From CAKMZU01 sp965248335 (GTDB lineage: Bacteria; Pseudomonadota; Gammaproteobacteria; Pseudomonadales; DT-91), in contig CBDFIY010000001.1 in assembly GCA_965248335.1 (NCBI GenBank), positions 1 to 64,000 on the forward strand: DNA of 64,000 nt. The letters run 5' to 3'. Position 1 is the stretch's first letter; each line of letters begins with the position of its first letter. Position numbers and translations under genes: made by a program. Positions 7,489 through 15,583 of the stretch are shown here, one piece after another. The notes beneath the pieces are model-generated. The model was not told the DNA's origin. It did no database searches and saw nothing but the letters and a program-made list of their open reading frames with translations.

Positions 7489-8052
7489 CGTGTTATTCCT
7501 TTTTATGCAATAAATATGGTCCAAGGAAAACTCATCCGTCGTAGAACCGTTTAATTAGATTCAAACGTCAAATATTCGAATAAAGGGGAAGTAAAATGTT
7601 GAAATACGACTGTAAGGTCAACTTTAATTCCATTTAGGTCTGTAAGAGGGGCTTCCTTATTCTTTTGATTATATTGGCGTTAGGCCATGGCAATAAAGGA
7701 AGCAGCTCACATTAATCTATAACTAAAAATAAGAAGCTTGAGTAAAAAATGACTCATTTAAAGCTAACTCAACGCCACACAGCCTGTAAATAAGGTGGCA
7801 AGTCATCATTGATCGTATTATTGGCTTTGTTAAATATACGGCTCACCCTTTATAGGGTGGTATAACCCAACCATTAAAATACACAGCAAGATGAACGTAC
7901 TAAATTCAATCATATATTGAACTTAAAACATCTAGGACAAAGCAGTCATAACACCTCAAAAGGTCACATCAATAGATTTAATATGGGTATAACGCGAATA
8001 GATTGGAAAATCTGGCTTTCTATAATGTAATCAACAATATCAATGAGTTGTT
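7489..8052. other. Gene-free spacer between lipoprotein gene and tRNA-Ala
   Basis: About 560 bp with no supportable gene. Two inverted repeats are visible: GCTTCCTTATT (7651-7661) against AATAAAGGAAGC (7692-7703), and a CACCC/GGGTG hairpin near 7844-7859. Neither has a T-run that would make it a clear terminator. The ribosome site and start of the lipoprotein gene lie at its left end. Confidence 0.5.
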
Positions 8053-8128
8053 TGGTGGAGCTAAGCGGGATCGAACCGCTGACCTCAACACTGCCAGTGT
8101 TGCGCTCTCCCAGCTGAGCTATAGCCCC
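8053..8128 (-). tRNA. tRNA-Ala (anticodon GGC)
   Basis: On the minus strand the 76-nt sequence begins GGGGCTATAGCTCAGCTGGG and ends in an encoded CCA. The anticodon loop CTGGCAG gives GGC, decoding alanine GCC/GCU. Acceptor GGGGCTA pairs with TAGCTCC apart from wobble. It lies 45 bp downstream of gltX and may be co-transcribed. Its 3' end faces the accessory region to the left. Confidence 0.95.
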
Positions 8129-8173
8129 TAAATGGTGTGCGCCATTATAATGACGCAAACGTTTGTGTCAAGC

Positions 8174-9679
8174 TTATCCCGCCGCTTGGCGTAAAAACTC
8201 CGCATATTGTTTTTCAAGGGCTTTATTTTTTTTCTTGGAAACACCACCTAAAACGTCTATCGCAGAACGAATTCTTGCCCTAGAGAGATCTGGCCCTAAA
8301 AAGACCATTGACTCAATCACGGAAATTGACGAAGTACTCCCACTTATTGCGATAAACAAAGGTGACAATAACTCTTTAATTTTCAAATTTTTGAAGTCTG
8401 CTAGCTGCTTGAGCGGCCCAAAGATTGCTTCTTTTTCCCATACTTGCTGCTGCTCTAGCAGCCAAAGTAGCATCTGCAATAATGTTGCTTGCTCAGAAAT
8501 TTCAAGTTTTGAAGCAGCACTATAAGATTCGACGGGCGTATCTAAAAGGCCTGATAGCAAAAATGAGGCCGCAGGAGCAAAATCACTCATCACTTCAATA
8601 CGCTGTTTAAAAGGCTCAAGAATTTGGAGCATATACTCTTTATTGATCATCCAATCTTGCATACGAAGGGCAAGTTCTTGCGTTGTCAGATCTTCTCGAA
8701 TCCACTTACCATTCAGCCATTTAAGTTTTTCAACATCGAAAATAGGGCCACCCAGTGACACTCGCTGTATATCAAAATCGTCTAACATATCACTTAAGCT
8801 AAATTTTTCTCGCTCATCAGGCATCGACCACCCCATACGAGCAAGATAATTAAGCAAGGCTTCAGGTAAAAACCCCATCCTCTGATAAAAGCCGATACTT
8901 GTTGGATTTTTACGCTTGCTAAGCTTACTTTTATCAGGGTTTCTTAGAAGGGGTAAATGGCAAAGTTCCGGCATATCCCAGCCAAAGTACTGGTATAGTA
9001 ATTTATGTTTAGGTGCTGAATTAATCCATTCTTCACCACGAATAACGTGGGTAATTTTCATTAAATGATCATCAACCACATTTGCAAGATGGTAAGTAGG
9101 CATGCCATCAGACTTCAATAAAATCTGTGCATCTACCTGCCCCCAATCACATTCAATTTCACCACGAAGCATATCAGAAATAATGCAAACACCCTCTTCT
9201 TCAGGCACATGCATACGAACAACATAAGTAGCACCTTCAGCCTCTCTCTTTGCAATTTCATCATCAGGAAGGTACAGATCTGAAGGCTTCAGAGCGGTGA
9301 ACTGGCCAGCCTCTTTACGCTTTTCTCTTAACTCGCTTAGCTCCTCTGGAGTACGATAACATTTAAAAGCGTGGCTTTCGTCAATCAGTCGCTGACAGTA
9401 CTTTGCATAAATATCACCCCTTTCGCTCTGACGATAAGGGCCATACTCACCACCCACGTCTGGCCCTTCGTCCCAATCAAGGCCCAGCCATCTCAGGGAA
9501 TCAAAAATAGCTTGCTCAGATTGCTTGGTACTTCTTTGCTGGTCTGTATCTTCTATGCGGAGTATAAACTGACCACCGTGCTTTCTTGCAAAACACAAAT
9601 TAAATAAAGCTATGTAGGCGGTTCCTACATGGGGATCACCCGTTGGGGAAGGAGCAACACGGGTTCTGACTGAATTCAT
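8174..9679 (-). CDS. gltX: Glutamyl-tRNA synthetase
   Basis: Charges tRNA-Glu with glutamate in the cytoplasm. This class I synthetase of 501 residues is of normal length. The HIGH-type signature is HVGTA in APSPTGDPHVGTAYIALF near residue 17, and the KMSKS-type signature is KLSKRKNP near residue 256. The anticodon-binding helical domain fills the C-terminal third. A TATAAT hexamer sits 28 bp upstream of the start. The 5' neighbour is the DUF1631 gene on the same strand, separated by about 80 bp, and the gene is followed by tRNA-Ala, as in several other gammaproteobacteria. Confidence 0.97.
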   Translation of the reverse strand: MNSVRTRVAPSPTGDPHVGTAYIALFNLCFARKHGGQFILRIEDTDQQRSTKQSEQAIFDSLRWLGLDWDEGPDVGGEYGPYRQSERGDIYAKYCQRLIDESHAFKCYRTPEELSELREKRKEAGQFTALKPSDLYLPDDEIAKREAEGATYVVRMHVPEEEGVCIISDMLRGEIECDWGQVDAQILLKSDGMPTYHLANVVDDHLMKITHVIRGEEWINSAPKHKLLYQYFGWDMPELCHLPLLRNPDKSKLSKRKNPTSIGFYQRMGFLPEALLNYLARMGWSMPDEREKFSLSDMLDDFDIQRVSLGGPIFDVEKLKWLNGKWIREDLTTQELALRMQDWMINKEYMLQILEPFKQRIEVMSDFAPAASFLLSGLLDTPVESYSAASKLEISEQATLLQMLLWLLEQQQVWEKEAIFGPLKQLADFKNLKIKELLSPLFIAISGSTSSISVIESMVFLGPDLSRARIRSAIDVLGGVSKKKNKALEKQYAEFLRQAAG

Positions 9680-9706
9680 AGCCTATTCCATCATCCAAAG
9701 CGCGAT

Positions 9707-9712
9707 ATTATA
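9707..9712 (-). promoter_or_regulatory. -10 element of the gltX promoter
   Basis: The minus strand reads TATAAT in the 82-bp gap between the DUF1631 gene and gltX. The -35 region 17 bp further up is poor. The hexamer, with a following ATCGCGC discriminator, is the best promoter candidate for gltX-tRNA-Ala. Confidence 0.45.
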
Positions 9713-9761
9713 TCGACTTGACTGTAGATTGATACTCGAATTTATTGACTATAATCCTAAG

Positions 9762-11783
9762 CTAAGCCTGTGCTTCCTGAATAGAACGTATCACAGAAGC
9801 CAAGTTGGTATTAAATTTTTGATCTGCGTCAATCAGAACAACCTTGCCGTCCAATATAAGCTCTAACACATCATTCCTTTGCGCATCTAAAATAGTGAAA
9901 CCATCATGATCGATAAACACATAACGCCTTGTGGCATTGAATTTAACAGCTAATTTAGCTCTTACAGGTTGTCCATTTTGGGCAAAAAAGTCTATCTTCC
10001 CCCCTAATGCCATTGTGTCTAGTGCTAATCGCGTCTGTCGGACAATATCATCTGAAAGCTGCTCCCTGGCAAGCTGCATCTGCCTTTTCTCTGCTTCTTT
10101 TCTCTCTAATTCAGCAATTCGTGCTGCCTCTGTATCTTCTTTAGCTTTCTGAATACGCGCCGTCTCTGCCTCCATCTCGTTTCGCTCAAGCGTAAGCTGT
10201 TCTTCGAGTGCACGCGCACGTTCCTCCTGCAATCGGCGCTCCGATGCTTTTTTTTGTTCAAGAGCTTCAGCTTGAGCAATACGCCTTATCTCCGCTTCCT
10301 GGTTTTGCTTTCTCTGCTCAAACGCAAGCCTTTCCTGCGCTTCATGCTTTATGCTCAGTTGCTCTTGCGCCTCAAGTTGCAGCTGCCTTGCCTGCGCTTC
10401 TGTACGCTTTCTGGCATTCATATGGCTATTGTAACGCTCATAAAAATCTTGAAGAATTTTATCAACAGCCAGTGAATATAATTGAATACAAACACCGCTT
10501 GCCATTAAAGGTGATAGCAATCCACTTTTCAGGTAATCGGAAAAAACTAAAATATCCAAGCTGAGCGTTTTTTGGCCCAAGATATTAATAAAAAGATACT
10601 GCCCATAAGTGGCCAGCTTCAAAGAAAGGTATACACGATGTACTTGGTTATCTTTTTTATATAAGAACCATTGCCCGTCTGAATAAGATTTTGCTTTTTG
10701 CGTGTATTCATTGTCGATTTGATGTGATTCAGCAATTTCTTGGATCGCATTAAATGGAACAACGACTGAGGCCAAGCTATCCAGTGTTAAGCCGCGACTT
10801 AAATGATAAAAGTCGTACCTGATGGTATCTAACCACTTATCAACATATGCACTATGTATATTTAAATCTTCCAAAACCGACGCGAGTTCGTCAGGCAGCT
10901 CTTGCCACAAAGTTTGTGTTCTTTTATCAATCTGAACTTGAGGTTGATAAAGATCAACCAATGTCTCAAGCATTTTTGAAACTCTCAGCCAGCGGCTAGA
11001 TAAAGCACCTTCTGTAGCCACAAGGATTTTTAGCTCATCAGTAATATGATCTATAATCGTTTGCGATACATCTTCTGGTAATTTTTTTCCTTGTAAAAGG
11101 GTAGCCATAAAACGATAAACAGTTTCTTTAGCTTGCTGTGCCTTTAAATGCCCTGTTTCTGTAGCAATCATCCTATCTGCAATCATAAAAAAGCGCTCAG
11201 TTAAGGCTTTAATTTCTACATCTGCTTTTTGCATTAACTTTTGATAACCCAAGCTATCATTCCATGGCGTTTTTTTTACAGCTTCAACAATATCATTAGT
11301 AAACTCATAGAGGGGCAATAATACTTTCCCAAATTTTGCATCAAATCCAAGTAAGTTATCATGAACAAAATCAACCAATTGCTTTAATGGATGATGTGAT
11401 AACAAAAATTGCTTTTCTATCAATGAATTAATCAGGAGGTGATAACGGCATTGCGCGAGCAAGTGTGACAACGGGTTGTCCAATTTACTCACATTATCAA
11501 AATCATCGAGCGCCATGACATTAAACTGAAATTCAGCTCGCTCGATGGGGTTCATTTTCAACCCTGACCGTTTTTCAAGTGTTTTGATCAATAAGTCTGC
11601 TTTACTTCCATCCCAGCGGTCTACATTTTTGAGCATGCCATATAAACAATCAGCAAGCTGATATTTGTCTTGGCTTCCCAATCGCGTTTCTGGATTCTCG
11701 TTTATCGAAAGAAAGTGCGTACTTAATGCCAGATTAAATTGAGCACTATCGCCCTCAATGATTTTATTTTTATCAACCAGCAT
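9762..11783 (-). CDS. DUF1631 family protein with long coiled coil
   Basis: A 673-residue cytoplasmic protein whose helical N-terminal two-thirds resembles DUF1631 (for example HHPLKQLVDFVHDNLLGFDA). A strongly charged coiled coil spans about residues 450-585 (repeats of AQERLAFEQRKQ, ARIAELERKEAEKRQ). The last 90 residues (GGKIDFFAQNGQPVRAKLAV, then RYVFIDHDGFTILD) look like the PilZ-like beta domain found at the end of this family. No enzymatic motif is seen and its role is unknown. An inverted repeat at 11834-11881 lies upstream and could take part in its control. Confidence 0.7.
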   Translation of the reverse strand: MLVDKNKIIEGDSAQFNLALSTHFLSINENPETRLGSQDKYQLADCLYGMLKNVDRWDGSKADLLIKTLEKRSGLKMNPIERAEFQFNVMALDDFDNVSKLDNPLSHLLAQCRYHLLINSLIEKQFLLSHHPLKQLVDFVHDNLLGFDAKFGKVLLPLYEFTNDIVEAVKKTPWNDSLGYQKLMQKADVEIKALTERFFMIADRMIATETGHLKAQQAKETVYRFMATLLQGKKLPEDVSQTIIDHITDELKILVATEGALSSRWLRVSKMLETLVDLYQPQVQIDKRTQTLWQELPDELASVLEDLNIHSAYVDKWLDTIRYDFYHLSRGLTLDSLASVVVPFNAIQEIAESHQIDNEYTQKAKSYSDGQWFLYKKDNQVHRVYLSLKLATYGQYLFINILGQKTLSLDILVFSDYLKSGLLSPLMASGVCIQLYSLAVDKILQDFYERYNSHMNARKRTEAQARQLQLEAQEQLSIKHEAQERLAFEQRKQNQEAEIRRIAQAEALEQKKASERRLQEERARALEEQLTLERNEMEAETARIQKAKEDTEAARIAELERKEAEKRQMQLAREQLSDDIVRQTRLALDTMALGGKIDFFAQNGQPVRAKLAVKFNATRRYVFIDHDGFTILDAQRNDVLELILDGKVVLIDADQKFNTNLASVIRSIQEAQA

Positions 11784-11833
11784 AGGATGTTTTACTCATA
11801 TATAATTATCAATCACTCACGCCTAGCAAAAAA

Positions 11834-11881
11834 AGTTAGAATGTGACAAAAATTAACTCTCGTCATTATTGTCACCTAACT
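11834..11881. promoter_or_regulatory. Interrupted palindrome upstream of the DUF1631 gene
   Basis: AGTTAG-N3-GTGACAA and its mirror TTGTCAC-CTAACT face each other around a 19-bp centre. It starts 51 bp upstream of the DUF1631 gene, a plausible operator or RNA hairpin. It is the only structure I see in the gene-free 11784-12137, apart from the ribosome site of the next gene near 12126. Confidence 0.35.
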
Positions 11882-12137
11882 GATTTATTTCAAATAGTTA
11901 GCTCGGTATAAATTAAGTATATGAACGCCAACACACATTAATAAAAACCCACAACTTCCGCTAGATATTAAACGAATAATCCGAGGTGATTTCTTTACAA
12001 ATAAGCATTAGGTAAATTAAGGCGAAAACCTTAGAGGCAAACTAGCCAACACACTGGTATATGCAGTCAGTTTTCTCTAGTCGGCTAGGCCTTTTTTCGG
12101 TTACACTCCATGCAAAGTTATTCGACAGGATCTCGTT

Positions 12138-12773
12138 ATGGTTCGCTTTGTAAATCTCTTGCTTATACTTACAGCCACACTTTTCATAACAAGTTGCAGT
12201 AACACAAAGATCCAAAAAGTCTGGCAATCTCCCAGCTTTTCAAAAAAAGATTTAAAAACCGTATTAGTCATTGGCGTTTCAGCCAGCCAAGTAAATCGAA
12301 TGGTTATCGAACAAACGCTCATCCAGCGACTCGAGAAAAAAGGAATTTATGCTGTGAGTAGTACAAAAGCAATAAGTGATGACTATTTAAATCGTAAGAG
12401 AATAAAAGCTTACACACAAAAACATCACATCGCCTACGTCCTCATTGCTTACCAATCTAACCAAGAAGTACTTAAGGACTTTGTCCGCCCTGAAACCACC
12501 ACATATGAGAATGGTAGCATCCCTCCCACTAATGACACTGAGCTTGCATTCGACTTTCCTGCCGTTGATAACTTCTGGAGCCCGAACACCTTTGTTACAT
12601 TACAACAAAGGAAGCACGAAGAGAAAACCGTTAAAGCTACACTTGTCACTACCCTTTTTCAGGTAAGCACAGGAGAAAAGGTTTGGTCCGCACAGACGCT
12701 CACCACAGACCCTGATTCTATTTCTGAAGTATCTGATCAATTAGCAAAAATTATACTCAATAACATGAAGTAG
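12138..12773 (+). CDS. Small lipoprotein of unknown function
   Basis: A 211-residue protein starting MVRFVNLLLILTATLFITSC, a lipoprotein signal peptide with the acylated Cys at residue 20. The mature part has an alpha/beta pattern (KTVLVIGVSASQVNRMVIEQ, then QRLEKKGIYAV, HHIAYVLIAYQSN) and ends with KVWSAQTLTTDPDSI, a layout common to periplasmic lipoproteins that sit on secretion or envelope complexes. The family name is not certain. An AGGA ribosome site lies upstream of the ATG. It stands alone before the acyl-CoA dehydrogenase pair. Confidence 0.7.
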   Translation: MVRFVNLLLILTATLFITSCSNTKIQKVWQSPSFSKKDLKTVLVIGVSASQVNRMVIEQTLIQRLEKKGIYAVSSTKAISDDYLNRKRIKAYTQKHHIAYVLIAYQSNQEVLKDFVRPETTTYENGSIPPTNDTELAFDFPAVDNFWSPNTFVTLQQRKHEEKTVKATLVTTLFQVSTGEKVWSAQTLTTDPDSISEVSDQLAKIILNNMK

Positions 12774-12909
12774 TATTACTTCTCATCTGTCAATGCTTTG
12801 AACTGATATGTCATTGTTTTTTTGTACCTAGAAAAACAGTATAAGCCAATATAATTTCAAGAACTTTACTGCGCTAACCTCAAAAAACCTATCATAAAGA
12901 GAAGCAAAT

Positions 12910-14097
12910 ATGAAAATCGAATTTACTGCGGAGCAGGAGGCTCTCCGCCAAGAGCTGCGTGCTTATTTTGACGAACTTATGACAGATGAGCTTAAAGCTG
13001 AAGTGGCAACAGCTGTCGGTGAAGGAGGAGGCCCCCTTTTTTGGAAGGCAATGGACAAGCTTGGCGAGGATTGTTGGATTGGGGTAGGCTGGCCCAAAGA
13101 ACTTGGCGGGCGTGGTTTAACAGAAATAGAACAGTTTATTTTTGTTGAAGAGGTCATGCGCGCAGGCTTCCCCTTCCCTTTTCTAACCACTGAATCCGTT
13201 GGCCCTATTCTTGCCGAACACGCATCTGGGCGATTAAAAGAATTACTCGTACCTAAACTCCTATCAGGCAAGCTCATGATGGGCATCGGTTATTCAGAAT
13301 CAGGAGCAGGCACTGATTTGCTTTCGCTAAAAACCACCGCCAAAAAAGAAGGTAATGAGTGGGTTATCAACGGTCAAAAAATGTGGACATCTTTAGCTCA
13401 TCATGCCGACTGGATATGGCTTGCTGCACGTACTAACTTTGATCCTGAAGTAAAAAAACATTCGCGTATTTCAATTTTTCTTGTACCCACCAATAGCGAA
13501 GGTTATAGCTGCTCCCCCGTACACACACTGGGTGACGTAAGAACTAACGCAACCTATTACGATAATGTTCGTATCCCTGAAGATCACCTGGTTGGCGAAC
13601 TCGACATGGGCATGATGTTGATTTTTAGCCAACTGAACAGAGAACGCTTGTCGCTTGTCAATGTTGGCGCATTCTCACAACTTTTTAACGATGTCACCCA
13701 TTTCGCACAAGAAACACCGTATCACAAAGGCGGAAAGTTGATAGATCAACCTTGGGTACAGATAAATCTCGCTAAATCGCGCGCCGGCCTTGAGGCCCTA
13801 AAACTCATCTGTTACCGACAGGCATCAGAAATGACGCGCGGCCACTTAAGCATGGAAGATGCCTCGGCTGCAAAAGTCTACGGGACTGAATTTTTTGTTG
13901 AGCTATACCGCCACTTAGGAGAAATACTGGGTGTTAGTGGGTTAATAAAGCGTGACTCACACGGAACTGTACTTCAAGGTCGCCTTGAGCAACTCTACCG
14001 CACCGCATCAATCATTACTTTTGGCGGTGGCACGAACGAATTACAGAGAGATTTGATTGCTCGTGGTGGATTAGCTATGCCACGCGCCAAACGATAG
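12910..14097 (+). CDS. Acyl-CoA dehydrogenase, catalytic subunit of a probable heteromer
   Basis: A 395-residue FAD enzyme that introduces the alpha-beta double bond into acyl-CoA thioesters. Visible features are the flavin/substrate stretch YSESGAGTDLLSLKT (128-142), INGQKMWTS (153-161), and the FAD-contact region GGGTNELQRD near 377-386. The usual MCAD-type base position (EGT) is Gly here, but Glu245 in LNRERLSLV occupies the position used as catalytic base by isovaleryl-CoA dehydrogenase and the ChsE4-type steroid enzymes. The next gene, 10 bp downstream, is a second dehydrogenase that lacks this Glu. The pair resembles alpha2beta2 heterotetrameric enzymes for bulky side chains; the substrate is unknown. 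Confidence 0.9.
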   Translation: MKIEFTAEQEALRQELRAYFDELMTDELKAEVATAVGEGGGPLFWKAMDKLGEDCWIGVGWPKELGGRGLTEIEQFIFVEEVMRAGFPFPFLTTESVGPILAEHASGRLKELLVPKLLSGKLMMGIGYSESGAGTDLLSLKTTAKKEGNEWVINGQKMWTSLAHHADWIWLAARTNFDPEVKKHSRISIFLVPTNSEGYSCSPVHTLGDVRTNATYYDNVRIPEDHLVGELDMGMMLIFSQLNRERLSLVNVGAFSQLFNDVTHFAQETPYHKGGKLIDQPWVQINLAKSRAGLEALKLICYRQASEMTRGHLSMEDASAAKVYGTEFFVELYRHLGEILGVSGLIKRDSHGTVLQGRLEQLYRTASIITFGGGTNELQRDLIARGGLAMPRAKR

Positions 14098-14107
14098 GAG
14101 AATAACC

Positions 14108-15223
14108 ATGGATTTTTCATTTAATGAAACACAGCAAGAAGTACAACAGCTTGCCAATAAAATCCTTACTGACATGGTAACCGTAGACCGGTTAAATATG
14201 ATCGATAAAGAAGCAGAACGCTTTGATTCCGAGCTATGGGAACAACTCGCTGAATCTGGTTTACTCGGCGTAGCATTGAGTGAAGATAACGGAGGGATGG
14301 GTTTTGGTTTTACTGAGCTGTGTTTGCTCATAGAAGAAGCTGGCAGAACGGTCGCGCCCATCCCTATAATCCCCGTAATTGTGGGTGCTGCGCTGCCTAT
14401 TCAACGCTTTGGAAGCAAAGCCATGCAACAACAGTACCTACCGGGTATCGCTGCCGGCAAACAGTTAATTACCAGTGCGTTGCTTGAGGCATTCAATGAA
14501 ATGCCAAGTACGAGTGAAACAGTGGTCAAGCAACAAGGCGATGAATATTACATAACCGGCACAAAAACCGCCGTTGTACTTGCAAACAAGGCGGAAAAAA
14601 TACTTGTCAGCGCTAAATTAGGCAACGACGTCGGTTTATTTTTGATTGACCCGAACGCACAAGGCGTCACGCTAACAGAGATCAACTCAACAACCTACGA
14701 ACCGTGGTTTGAAGTCAAACTAGAGAATGTTGCAACCACAGAGGTTGTTTGTATTGATTCAGGTGCGGCTGTCTGGGCTGAGCAACACATCATGGCAGCA
14801 CTTTGCGCAATGCAAATCGGCGTTGCAGATAAATCCATGCGTATAACCGCCGAGTTTACTTGTGAGCGTGTTCAATTTGGCGTTCCTATTGGCTCTTTCC
14901 AAGCCGTTCAGCATCGTGCTGCAGATTGTTTTATTGATATTACTTGCTTGCAGCTCACAGCCTATCAAGCCATTTCACTACTCGATTCAGAAAAAGAAGC
15001 GACCAATGAAGTGCTCATTGCTAAAATATGGGCAGGCGATACAGGCCACCGTGTAAGCTATGCATCACAACATCTACATGGAGGCACAGGTATAGATAAA
15101 GATTATCACCTATGGCGCTACAGTTTATTTGCTAGACAAAATGAAATGATGTTAGGCACAAGCGCGGAGTTACTTGCCGACTTAGGCTCACGTATTGCTT
15201 CAGGCAACGCGTACTCGGAGTAA
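14108..15223 (+). CDS. Acyl-CoA dehydrogenase-like subunit without obvious catalytic base
   Basis: A 371-residue protein with an acyl-CoA dehydrogenase fold: SGLLGVALSEDNGGMGFGFT near 50-70, ERVQFGVPIGSFQAVQHRAA in the C-terminal helical domain, and LHGGTGIDKDYHLWR near the end. The stretch aligning with the catalytic RERL of its partner reads ALCAM here, with no Glu, and no EGT motif follows. The ATG has a GGAGAA ribosome site inside the 10-bp gap after its partner, so they are co-translated. It most likely completes a heteromeric enzyme rather than acting alone. A short hairpin follows the stop. Confidence 0.85.
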   Translation: MDFSFNETQQEVQQLANKILTDMVTVDRLNMIDKEAERFDSELWEQLAESGLLGVALSEDNGGMGFGFTELCLLIEEAGRTVAPIPIIPVIVGAALPIQRFGSKAMQQQYLPGIAAGKQLITSALLEAFNEMPSTSETVVKQQGDEYYITGTKTAVVLANKAEKILVSAKLGNDVGLFLIDPNAQGVTLTEINSTTYEPWFEVKLENVATTEVVCIDSGAAVWAEQHIMAALCAMQIGVADKSMRITAEFTCERVQFGVPIGSFQAVQHRAADCFIDITCLQLTAYQAISLLDSEKEATNEVLIAKIWAGDTGHRVSYASQHLHGGTGIDKDYHLWRYSLFARQNEMMLGTSAELLADLGSRIASGNAYSE

Positions 15224-15249
15224 ATAACAACACCCTGCCCAGTCAAAGG

Positions 15250-15267
15250 AAAGGCTACTCGCCTTTT
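15250..15267 (+). terminator. Weak terminator after the acyl-CoA dehydrogenase pair
   Basis: AAAGGC-TACTC-GCCTTTT forms a 6-bp stem with a short T-run, 27 bp after the stop codon. It is short for an intrinsic terminator but is well placed. The gene-free stretch 15224-15583 also contains the 128-bp repeat and a near-duplicate CTATAAACAT motif near 15272 and 15291. Confidence 0.45.
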
Positions 15268-15388
15268 CAACTATAAACATCTACAGCAAACTATAAACAT
15301 TTACGGAAAATGATATAGCTTATTTCACTATGCTATTGCTAAGGCAGTAATAGCAATTCTTTCTACCTCTTTGTAGCGAAAAAACGCT

Positions 15389-15516
15389 TATACCCATAGG
15401 AATTGGAGATGTAAGAAGGCGGCAAGCGAGCGAATCCCCATGAGCTTACAGTCAGTAAGTGATTGGGGTGAGCGAGCGCGGCCAAAGCCATTGCATCTTC
15501 AAGGGTGATCGGTATA
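15389..15516. repeat. 128-bp interspersed hairpin repeat
   Basis: The element begins TATACCC and ends GGTATA, and it contains an imperfect hairpin (AATCCCCATGAGCTTAC, loop, GTAAGTGATTGGGGT). Its GC content is higher than the surroundings. It has no coding capacity. The form resembles short palindromic repeats scattered in intergenic regions of many gammaproteobacteria; a second copy is not present in this window. Confidence 0.5.
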
Positions 15517-15583
15517 TATATCTACAAAGGGGGAGAGCACGCCATCAATCCAATCTTCTCCGCCTTGCACGCAAAAACATATT

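Noticed and set aside
2..8128. Direct repeat of the tRNA-Ala 3' end as an attachment site
   Set aside because: I looked for the GGAGCTAAGCGGG block elsewhere in 1-8050 and found none, so no att pair can be claimed.
7964..8158. ORF of 64 codons on the minus strand
   Set aside because: It is the translation of the tRNA-Ala gene and its flanks.
9931..10564. Plus-strand ORFs inside the DUF1631 gene
   Set aside because: Antisense to a charged coiled coil, which produces long open frames with leucine- and alanine-rich nonsense translations.
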